NCBI GenBank assembly: GCA_003175865.1
Contig: PSRF01000072.1
Location: forward strand, 1 to 5,392
Direction of reading: 5' to 3'
Source of the DNA: Blastocatellia bacterium
Lineage (GTDB): Bacteria; Acidobacteriota; Blastocatellia; Pyrinomonadales; Pyrinomonadaceae
Length of the DNA stretch: 5,392 bases
In this document: piece by piece, positions 1 through 4,924 of the stretch
Layout of the letters: every line of letters begins with the position of its first letter
How positions within the stretch are numbered: position 1 is the first letter of the stretch
Notes under the pieces: generated by a model
What the model was told of the DNA's origin: nothing
The model's input: only the letters and a program-made list of their open reading frames with translations
Databases searched by the model: none
Program-made: the position numbers and the translations under genes

Positions 1-155
1 ACGCCTGGTTGAGGCTTTGAGTCTGGTCCGGGAACGTAATTGTCAGTTGTCTGTTGGGAGGGCGCCGTTGATTGGGCTGAGACCAATGGAATCGTGAGGG
101 ATACAACGACGATTACTAAAAGAACAATGCGATTCAGGTTTGAGTAGGCCGTCAT
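1..155 (-). CDS. N-terminal fragment of a secreted protein, possibly an esterase-family enzyme (runs off the left edge)
   Basis: An open frame starts with ATG at 155-153 and stays open for 51 codons to the window edge. The first residues, MTAYSNLNRI, are followed by a strongly hydrophobic stretch (about residues 10-25, VLLVIVVVSLTIPLV) and a signal-peptidase-like SAQ site near residues 26-28. This is a clear Sec signal peptide, so the product is expected to leave the cytoplasm. The mature start is Ser/Thr/Gln rich and leads into YVPGPDSKPQPGV. From memory, a GPDS-x-x-Q-x-GVP segment is common at the start of secreted putative esterases (PF00756, enterochelin-esterase-like) in acidobacteria and planctomycetes. 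The family call is therefore inference; no catalytic residues are in view. TGGAG lies 10 bases upstream of the ATG and supports this start. The gene follows a 408-base repeat-bearing gap, so it probably has its own promoter. Confidence 0.72.
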   Translation of the reverse strand, partial: MTAYSNLNRIVLLVIVVVSLTIPLVSAQSTAPSQQTTDNYVPGPDSKPQPG

Positions 156-165
156 GTGTCGTTGG

Positions 166-169
166 CTCC
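166..169 (-). promoter_or_regulatory. Shine-Dalgarno site of the left-edge secreted-protein gene
   Basis: The minus strand reads GGAG here, 10 bases before the ATG at 155-153. The spacing is slightly long but usable. It supports that start for the short, edge-truncated reading frame. Confidence 0.5.
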
Positions 170-210
170 AGCTTGTGTGGGTGTGGAATCTCGATTCATG
201 TCTAGGCAGA

Positions 211-239
211 ACTTGAAACTCAACGGACTGAAGTATCAA
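211..239 (-). promoter_or_regulatory. Weak candidate promoter for the left-edge secreted-protein gene
   Basis: On the minus strand TTGATA (239-234) matches a sigma-70 -35 box at five of six bases. A 17-base spacer follows, then TCAAGT (216-211), which matches a -10 box at only three of six. It would give a leader of about 50 bases before the ATG at 155. The poor -10 keeps this tentative. What favours it is position: it lies between the repeat cluster and a gene that cannot easily share the upstream transcript. Confidence 0.2.
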
Positions 240-276
240 AAGTCAGAAACACCACCGGTTTTAATACCGATGGTAG
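238..276 (-). repeat. Hairpin repeat copy A
   Basis: The arms ACCACCGGT (251-259) and ACCGATGGT (266-274) pair with a single C/A mismatch, which becomes a G-U wobble in minus-strand RNA, around a 6-base loop (TTTAAT). The reverse complement of 238-276 aligns with copy D (468-505) with four mismatches and one single-base indel. The match extends beyond the stem into a TTTCTGACTTTT flank, so the repeat unit is larger than the hairpin. Read on the minus strand, the T-rich flank just after the stem is the closest thing here to a terminator tail, but it is interrupted. Confidence 0.75.
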
Positions 277-314
277 GTTAACGTCTGCCTAAACAGGACT
301 CTGACTCTTCCCTG

Positions 315-339
315 GATACCACCGAGTTCACCTCGGTGG
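315..339 (-). repeat. Hairpin repeat copy B
   Basis: CCACCGAG (319-326) and CTCGGTGG (332-339) form a perfect 8-base-pair stem around the 5-base loop TTCAC. The left flank GATACC matches the outer arm of copy C, but the matching outer arm on the right is lost. The loop resembles TTCAT, the reverse complement of the ATGAA loop in copies C and D, so this copy is assigned to the opposite orientation. Confidence 0.7.
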
Positions 340-370
340 AGGTTCAGCTTCTTAACTGAGGACGTAAACA

Positions 371-394
371 AAATTCAGCTCTGGCGCTGAAATT
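371..394. repeat. Isolated inverted repeat between repeat copies B and C
   Basis: TTCAGC (374-379) and GCTGAA (386-391) pair perfectly around the 6-base loop TCTGGC. Two further A-T pairs form outside a single A/A mismatch. It does not share the CCACCG core of the neighbouring repeats, so it is a separate small stem-loop of unknown role. Confidence 0.4.
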
Positions 395-426
395 GATACT
401 CCGACCGACATGAAGTCGGTGGTATC
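395..426 (+). repeat. Hairpin repeat copy C
   Basis: The inner stem ACCGAC (404-409) / GTCGGT (415-420) closes on the loop ATGAA. The outer arms GATAC (395-399) and GTATC (422-426) also pair if extra bases on the left arm are bulged out, because that arm carries about three more bases than the right (GATACTCCGACCGAC against GTCGGTGGTATC). This suggests a once-perfect palindrome that has gained an insertion. Confidence 0.7.
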
Positions 427-467
427 TATCAGATCAAAACCGTGCCGACGATTAGGCTGAGGCTAAA

Positions 468-505
468 CTACCACCGGTATGAAACCGGTGGTGTCTCTGA
501 ATTTT
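468..505 (+). repeat. Hairpin repeat copy D (best-preserved copy)
   Basis: ACCACCGGT (470-478) and ACCGGTGGT (484-492) form a perfect 9-base-pair stem around the loop ATGAA (479-483). The right flank GTCTCTGAATTTT is shared with copy A in inverted orientation. It is the first complete hairpin met by transcription leaving the YdeI-like gene, about 70 bases past its stop codon, but no T-run follows on the minus strand. It therefore does not look like a standard intrinsic terminator. Confidence 0.8.
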
Positions 506-518
506 CAAATCCAGCAAA

Positions 519-537
519 GACACCGCCGACTTCAGAG
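519..537 (-). repeat. Half copy E of the hairpin repeat
   Basis: GACACCGCCGACTTCAGAG matches one arm plus the loop of the repeat family (compare GATACCACCGA in copy B and the reverse complement of the right half of copy C). The second arm is absent, so it cannot fold on itself. Bases 518-528 can pair instead with 486-496 in copy D, with one T-G mismatch. Confidence 0.55.
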
Positions 538-563
538 CGTTTTGCTTGAATCAAATCCGCGAC

Positions 564-1160
564 TTACTTTTTATTCGGCTTGCTTTCGATTACGCCCACT
601 CGTTCACCCTTTGCTGTTTTCTCGATCAACTGTTCGAGACGGCGCACTCTTGTTTCTTCTCGTTTCGCGCTCATCACCCAGTGGACGCAAAGCTTCTTTA
701 TATAGGGTGACTGCTCGTTGAAGAACTGCCATGCGTTCTTGTTCGCTTCAAAACGCTTTTTAAATTGGGTCGAGAATTCAGCTAGCTCTTTCTCAAATGA
801 ATAGATGCCAGTTCGCTCGGGATCGCGCAGTGAGTATGCCGCTAGACCTGCTGCCTGCATTCGACTTTCTTTTTTCAGACGTTCCACGTGAGCCACGTTT
901 ATGTTGCTCCAAATGCTCGAGGCTTTTCGCGGGGTGAAACGGATCTTGTAACTGTCTGGGCTTACGTTCTTGCGTAATCCATCAATCCAGCCATAACACA
1001 AAGCCTCGTCGAGCGCTTGAGGATACGTAATGCTTTTCTTGCCTGAGCTCTTCTTGTGAAAACCGACCCACAGTTCACTCTTCTTTTTATGATTTTGCTC
1101 AAGCCACTTGCGAAACGCTGCAGCTGAAGTGAAGAATTTCGGAACAGTTTCACTTTGCAT
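564..1160 (-). CDS. YdeI/OmdA family protein (PF13376-like)
   Basis: The 198-residue product matches the YdeI/OmpD-associated family in layout and motifs. Near the start are FF-x(5)-FRKWLEQNH and ELWVGFHKK, then the family signatures DEALCYGWIDG, SYKIRFTPRK and SIWSNINVAHVERL, then RMQAAGLAAY. The C-terminal PF13376-type segment has a FEANKNAWQFF-like stretch and SAKREETRVRRLEQLI, and the end is Lys rich. Members are cytosolic, usually about 190-200 residues, and linked in enterobacteria to bacteriocin or peptide tolerance; the biochemical activity is not established. An in-frame ATG at 1208 would add 16 residues with no family likeness that lie inside the peptidase gene. The ATG at 1160 puts the conserved FF about nine residues in, as expected. 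The chosen start overlaps the peptidase 3' end by 11 bases, with no clear Shine-Dalgarno site, which suggests translational coupling. Confidence 0.87.
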   Translation of the reverse strand: MQSETVPKFFTSAAAFRKWLEQNHKKKSELWVGFHKKSSGKKSITYPQALDEALCYGWIDGLRKNVSPDSYKIRFTPRKASSIWSNINVAHVERLKKESRMQAAGLAAYSLRDPERTGIYSFEKELAEFSTQFKKRFEANKNAWQFFNEQSPYIKKLCVHWVMSAKREETRVRRLEQLIEKTAKGERVGVIESKPNKK

Positions 1161-2589
1161 TTGGTGCTTTGCCAGGCAGCCACGCAGGACGGAAGTTTGA
1201 ATTTGCAAGCCAACTTAGCGGCGCAATCAGTGACTCGATTGAGTGGGTCATGAATGAAAAGTTGATCTTGCTTAAATCGTCACTTGGTCGGTGGTAGTCA
1301 GAGTGAAGTCCAAAACTTGAAACTGTATGAGCAACGATGCCACGCAAAGCAAGCGTGTAGTTATCTGAACGTTGAAAGAAGTTCTGTTCTGGATGTGGGT
1401 CCGCAACCAACTTCGCCCCTCGTTTAGCCAAAGTCGGCCCCAGGTTTGAACGGTCGTAGCCTGTTAACCAGAGTGTGTTGGGTGGAACTTTTGCATCGGG
1501 ACGCCCCAACATTTCGAAGGTGATGTCTGCCACCACATGATCGAGTGACACTGGTGAATGTGCGACGTAGTAGCGCGCTCCGTAGCCACCACGTTCTTCG
1601 CTGCCGAAACACACGAAATAGATCGTGCGACGGGGTCGTTTGCCAGCAGCAAGAGCACGTGCGAACTCGAGCACCGCTACACAACCTGACGCGTCATCGT
1701 CCGCGCCATTGAATATCGGATCCGGTCCCGTTCCATTTGCGCCGAGATGATCGAGGTGCGCGCTCAGGACAATCGCATCTTTTGAAGCGAAAGGATCTGA
1801 GCCCGGTAACACGCCGACCGCGTTCCATGTCGCACCTCCTTCTCCCTCCGTTGGACCATCAAACTCTACTCGCGCGTCGTTAGGAATTGACAAGAGCTGA
1901 TCATTGACTTCTTTACTTACCAAAAACACTCCAAATGGAGTCACATTCGAATCGCCTTGAATTCCAGTCGTCAACGTTGGAAGTTTTAAGTCTGCCGATT
2001 CGCGACTCCTTTTGTTGGTTTCAGTTTCGAGGAGAATCACTCCGGCAGCTTGGGCACTTCTGGCTCTGCGAATTAAGTCTTGCCGTTTCTGTGGATCGGC
2101 ATTCTCCGGTAGTTTAAGTGCGACAATTGCTCCTTTGGCCGGTGTCCCATCAAGGTCGATTATCTGAAGTGGGCCGACAATCTGTGCGGCGCGCAAAAAT
2201 GAGACGGAAAAGTCGCGACCGAATTGCCACGAGCGAGTATTGCCGCTGGAGACAACACTCAGTTTTGGCGCGGAGGAAAATTTGGCTGTTGCGAGGGGCG
2301 CTCGTTGTACGAACCCTTTCTTGCCCGTTTCATCTACGTCACCAGCTGGTTGGAGGCCGAACTGCCGAAATTGTGAGCCGATGTATTCAGCCGCAATTCT
2401 CTCGTAGTTGCTGCCACTTTCGCGTCCCTGCATCGCATCACTTGCAAGAAAGCCAAGCTGCGCGCGCACGTTTCTCTCGAGGACTGAAGGTACTCTTCGT
2501 CTAACAGCGTGTCTGGTTTGGGTGAAAGCAAATGAATGCGTGAGTAGCAGTAAAAGTATTGATAAGAATGACCGCGTCGGCAAGTTCAT
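1150..2589 (-). CDS. Secreted M28-family zinc peptidase with PA-like insertion
   Basis: The complete 479-residue product begins with a Sec signal peptide (hydrophobic residues about 8-22, likely cleavage near SFA-FTQ), so it acts outside the cytoplasm. The mature start has LGFLASDAMQGRESGS and later GLQPAGD, typical of acidobacterial and Bacteroidetes M28 aminopeptidase-like proteins. Residues about 135-235 look like a protease-associated insertion. The M28 core keeps the full metal and catalytic set: H278 (AHLDHLG, with D280), D298 in GADDDASG, E331 and E332 in GSEERGGYGA, E359 in FEMLGR, and H433 in SDYHRPSDD. FFQRSDNY near residue 405 is also usual. It probably cleaves N-terminal residues from peptides, although the exact substrate cannot be read from sequence. 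AAAGGA five bases before the ATG sets the start. The gene has a 135-base leader region behind the Tat-exported oxidoreductase gene. Confidence 0.93.
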   Translation of the reverse strand: MNLPTRSFLSILLLLLTHSFAFTQTRHAVRRRVPSVLERNVRAQLGFLASDAMQGRESGSNYERIAAEYIGSQFRQFGLQPAGDVDETGKKGFVQRAPLATAKFSSAPKLSVVSSGNTRSWQFGRDFSVSFLRAAQIVGPLQIIDLDGTPAKGAIVALKLPENADPQKRQDLIRRARSAQAAGVILLETETNKRSRESADLKLPTLTTGIQGDSNVTPFGVFLVSKEVNDQLLSIPNDARVEFDGPTEGEGGATWNAVGVLPGSDPFASKDAIVLSAHLDHLGANGTGPDPIFNGADDDASGCVAVLEFARALAAGKRPRRTIYFVCFGSEERGGYGARYYVAHSPVSLDHVVADITFEMLGRPDAKVPPNTLWLTGYDRSNLGPTLAKRGAKLVADPHPEQNFFQRSDNYTLALRGIVAHTVSSFGLHSDYHRPSDDLSKINFSFMTHSIESLIAPLSWLANSNFRPAWLPGKAPNAK

Positions 2590-2594
2590 TACAT

Positions 2595-2600
2595 TCCTTT
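2595..2600 (-). promoter_or_regulatory. Ribosome binding site of the M28 peptidase gene, with an adjacent ATG-TAA start-stop
   Basis: The minus strand reads AAAGGA, five bases before the ATG at 2589-2587. It is the strongest Shine-Dalgarno sequence in the window. Directly after it an ATG (2594-2592) is followed at once by TAA (2591-2589), whose last base is the A of the real ATG. This excludes the upstream ATG as the peptidase start. Confidence 0.65.
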
Positions 2601-2625
2601 GAAAAACTCAGTTAGAGCCCTGAAT

Positions 2626-2642
2626 GGTAGTGACCACTAACC
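2626..2642. promoter_or_regulatory. Inverted repeat upstream of the M28 peptidase gene, possible operator
   Basis: TAGTG (2628-2632) and CACTA (2635-2639) form a dyad around AC. With one extra A it extends outward by GG / CC. The 2-base centre is too tight for an RNA hairpin but suits a dimeric DNA-binding protein. It is centred about 44 bases before the peptidase start codon. No regulator is encoded nearby and no good sigma-70 box pair was found in the 135-base gap, so the regulatory role is inference. Confidence 0.25.
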
Positions 2643-2724
2643 TCACATCATTAACTTGATTGGAAGCGACCCGTCTGCCGTTCCGGGTTCTCTCAGTTCC
2701 GAGCGGAATTGCTGGGGTGAAGCT

Positions 2725-3843
2725 TCATGCGATCTTCACTTTCACTCTCTGGCCAGTCCGCGCCGCTTCATACACTGCGCTAACAATCACCATGTCTCGT
2801 CGTCCCAACTCTCCAGGTACTGACGTTCTTCGTCCTGTCAAGACACAGTCAGCAAAGTCGTCCATCTGCAAAGCCTGTTTGTTGACGGGAGCGGCATTCA
2901 TAGGACCACGACTCGTTGTGCATGCCGCGCCACTGTAGCTGAATGCGTTTCGATCAAACTGAAACCAACCCTTATCGCCTTCGGCACGAAAAGTGTTTCC
3001 GGAGTGGTTGAAACCAGTGACTCCCTCGCAGTGAGCGCCGCTTTCGAACTCCATCGTCCAACGCAGCTTTTCCTCGACTTCGTTGAATAACTCAGGATTT
3101 GCTTTTGGTTCTTCCTGGGCAGTCACTGCAACGATGGGTGCGTCTGCTGCCATGCACGCGGCATGAACCACATAGATGCCAAGATCCATCATCGGACCAC
3201 CTCCGCCGAGTTTCTTGTCGATGCGCCATTCACGTTGTCGCATCACGAAAGCAAACTCACCGTTCATCTTCATAAATCGTCCAAACTCTTTCGTCCTCGC
3301 GAGTCTCCACATCTCCTTGTGGAATGGATCGTAATGAAGTCTGTAGCCGATACCTAACTGCACCTTCGCGTCCTTGCACGCTGCGATCATGCGGTCGCAA
3401 TCAGCAACTGACGTCGCCATAGGCTTTTCAGAGATCACAGCCTTGCCAGCCTTCGCCGCCCGGATCACAAACTCCGGATGGAGAGCGGGTGGAGTGACAA
3501 CGTAAACGATGTCGATGTCGCGATTGTCAGCAATGCGATCCATGTTGTCGTAGTTGTAAATGTTCTTTTCAGGGAATCCGAAATCGGCCGCCCACTTCTG
3601 TCCCTTCTCCGGATGGCCGGTAATCACACCCTTAAGCTGACAGAGTTTGGTCTCGCGCAGTGCTGGTCCAAGTTGCCCTGTTGAATAGCGACCCAATCCG
3701 AGTAGCGCGATACCCAGCTTCCGTCCTTCGTTGTAGGCGAGTGCCTCCTTGATTCGAACAGGACCAAGGGCCAAAGCAGCTGCGGTTGTTGAGAGACTAC
3801 GTATGAAATCGCGACGAGAGAAAGTGGGGAGTTTGTTTTTCAT
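2725..3843 (-). CDS. Tat-exported Gfo/Idh/MocA oxidoreductase, glucose-fructose oxidoreductase-like
   Basis: The complete 372-residue product opens with a twin-arginine signal, FSRRDFIRSLS (residues 8-18), a short Ala/Leu-rich stretch and a possible ALA cleavage site near residue 36. It should fold with its nicotinamide cofactor inside the cell and be exported to the periplasm. The Rossmann start is ALLGLGRYSTGQLGP (about 46-60). SEKPMATSVADC carries the family Lys (K140); GIGYRLHYDP (164-173) and MMDLGIY (218-224) follow. By analogy with Zymomonas glucose-fructose oxidoreductase, K140, D220 and Y224 would be the catalytic Lys, Asp and Tyr; Tyr rather than His at the last position is the mark of that subgroup. 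The natural substrate is unknown. The start is the ATG 53 bases beyond the preceding gene; an ATG five bases upstream is out of frame. No strong Shine-Dalgarno site is visible. Confidence 0.9.
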   Translation of the reverse strand: MKNKLPTFSRRDFIRSLSTTAAALALGPVRIKEALAYNEGRKLGIALLGLGRYSTGQLGPALRETKLCQLKGVITGHPEKGQKWAADFGFPEKNIYNYDNMDRIADNRDIDIVYVVTPPALHPEFVIRAAKAGKAVISEKPMATSVADCDRMIAACKDAKVQLGIGYRLHYDPFHKEMWRLARTKEFGRFMKMNGEFAFVMRQREWRIDKKLGGGGPMMDLGIYVVHAACMAADAPIVAVTAQEEPKANPELFNEVEEKLRWTMEFESGAHCEGVTGFNHSGNTFRAEGDKGWFQFDRNAFSYSGAACTTSRGPMNAAPVNKQALQMDDFADCVLTGRRTSVPGELGRRDMVIVSAVYEAARTGQRVKVKIA

Positions 3844-3866
3844 GACATTCTTGGGTCTCAGCTAGA

Positions 3867-3888
3867 GAACCCCGATGCGTCGGGGTTC
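3867..3888 (-). terminator. Strong hairpin between the two oxidoreductase genes
   Basis: GAACCCCGA (3867-3875) and TCGGGGTTC (3880-3888) form a perfect 9-base-pair, GC-rich stem around a 4-base loop. It starts 8 bases beyond the stop codon of the 3897-4916 gene and ends 23 bases before the next start codon. No T-run follows on the minus strand, so it may be a weak or factor-assisted terminator, an mRNA-stabilising 3' end or a processing site. It could reduce expression of the downstream oxidoreductase relative to the upstream genes. Confidence 0.5.
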
Positions 3889-3896
3889 CCTAATTA

Positions 3897-4916
3897 TCAA
3901 ACGTCCACAGGTTGTCCACTTTTCGCAGATTTGTAGATTGCTTCCACTAACGCGAGGCTTCGTCGACCGTCGCGCCCATCACAACCCGGGGGATGATCAA
4001 AAGCTACTGCATGCAAGAAATCTTCGATGAGCCGCCGGTGTGCACTCACATCCGAAATAATTGGAGAGCTCGAGCTCGCGTTCGTGTCCTTGGTTGACGA
4101 AATTATTGCAGCGGGGTCGACAGTTTTTAAGTCGGCTCGAATGATGCGATTGCGTTCTACGATCACAGTTCCTTGATCTCCTGTGATCTCAATCCGCCGA
4201 TCGTAACCCGGGTAAACCGAAGTCGTTGATTCAATCGTCCCCAGTGTTCCGTTAGCGAACTCCAGATTCGCGACGAGTGTGTCCTCCACTGAAATTTCGT
4301 GCAGGGCCGTCGCAGCGCGCGCGTAAACATTCTTCACCTCACCAAGTAACCAGAGCATCGCATCAACTGTGTGAATGCCCTGATTAATCAGTGTTCCTCC
4401 TCCCGCAAGCTCTTCGATACCTCGCCAATCTGAGTCGGCGTAGTATGACGGTGGGCGATACCATTTCGCGTACCCAGCACAAAGGATAGGTTTACCAAGC
4501 TTGCCTTCGTCGATTAACGACTTTAACAAGACTATGTCCGGGGCAAAACGATCCTGATAACAAATTGCCAGCTTAACGTTTGCTCGTTCACATTCATCGA
4601 TCAACTCATCCGCGCGAGTCGTTTTGATGTCAATTGGCTTTTCTATGAGTACGTGTAGCCCTCGATGCGCAGCAGCAATGCCTTGTTCAGCATGCATCCC
4701 CGACGGACTTCCAATGATCACAGCATCCATCGGTCGATGTTCAAGGAACGACTCAAAGTCGGTGTAGGAACGTCCGCCGTAGCTCTCGCTGAGTTGTGTG
4801 ACTTTTGTCGCGTTTCGGCCGAACACAGCAGCAATTTGAACACCGTCGATTTGCGTTGCTGCTTTAGCGTGTGTTTCGCTAATGCCGCCTCCGCCGATGA
4901 TGCCGATATAAGTCAT
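3897..4916 (-). CDS. Cytosolic Gfo/Idh/MocA family oxidoreductase
   Basis: The complete 339-residue product has no signal peptide. Its N-terminal Rossmann fold starts at once with IGIIGGGGISETHAKA (4-19), followed by VIIGSPSGMHAEQGIAA and the family motif IEKP (91-94, catalytic-type K93). The C-terminal alpha/beta domain has SDWRGIEELAGGG and INQGIHTVDAMLWLLG, giving N178 and H182 at the positions usually filled by Asp and His. An Asn there also occurs in WlbA-like nucleotide-sugar dehydrogenases and related uncharacterised dehydrogenases. NAD(P)-linked oxidation or reduction of a sugar, inositol or nucleotide-sugar is expected; the substrate is not readable. Family C-terminal features DFLHAV and AIYKSAKSGQPV are present, so it is full length. 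It starts 8 bases after the VWA gene stop with no visible Shine-Dalgarno site, consistent with co-transcription and reinitiation. Confidence 0.92.
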   Translation of the reverse strand: MTYIGIIGGGGISETHAKAATQIDGVQIAAVFGRNATKVTQLSESYGGRSYTDFESFLEHRPMDAVIIGSPSGMHAEQGIAAAHRGLHVLIEKPIDIKTTRADELIDECERANVKLAICYQDRFAPDIVLLKSLIDEGKLGKPILCAGYAKWYRPPSYYADSDWRGIEELAGGGTLINQGIHTVDAMLWLLGEVKNVYARAATALHEISVEDTLVANLEFANGTLGTIESTTSVYPGYDRRIEITGDQGTVIVERNRIIRADLKTVDPAAIISSTKDTNASSSSPIISDVSAHRRLIEDFLHAVAFDHPPGCDGRDGRRSLALVEAIYKSAKSGQPVDV

Positions 4917-4924
4917 CGATCAAA

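Larger units (their letters stand above)
156..563. other. Non-coding interval carrying a cluster of five small hairpin repeats
   Basis: This 408-base stretch separates the stop of the YdeI/OmdA-family gene from the start of the left-edge secreted-protein gene. I see no convincing coding sequence in it. A plus-strand frame starting at 479 has no recognisable protein features and runs antisense into the YdeI-like gene. The interval holds repeat copies A-E, one unrelated small stem-loop (371-394) and a weak candidate promoter. Close spacing, mixed orientation and variable decay of the copies resemble REP-type palindromic elements accumulating between genes. No transposase or RAYT gene is present in the window. 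Confidence 0.7.

Noticed and set aside
238..537. CRISPR array
   Set aside because: The repeats alternate in orientation, differ in length and are separated by irregular distances (roughly 14-55 bases). A CRISPR array would have near-identical direct repeats with even spacers, and no cas gene is present.
479..721. Plus-strand reading frame of 80 codons starting inside repeat copy D
   Set aside because: It begins in the loop of a hairpin repeat and runs antisense to the 3' end of the YdeI-like gene. It has no recognisable protein features and no ribosome site.
962..1213. Minus-strand frame of 83 codons overlapping the YdeI-like gene
   Set aside because: It is an out-of-frame shadow of a gene with clear family motifs, with Arg/Lys-rich composition typical of a wrong frame.
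2118..2602. Plus-strand frames antisense to the M28 peptidase gene
   Set aside because: They lie opposite a complete, motif-rich coding sequence and their translations show no domain or signal pattern.
2694..2714. Possible terminator hairpin after the Tat-exported oxidoreductase gene (TTCC/GGAA core)
   Set aside because: Only four solid base pairs remain once a realistic loop is allowed. The outer CAG/CTG pairs need a 3-base bulge, and no T-run follows.
2590..2724. Sigma-70 promoter for the M28 peptidase
   Set aside because: A -10-like TCTAAC (2616-2611) has no acceptable -35 partner at 16-18 bases, so no box pair could be supported.
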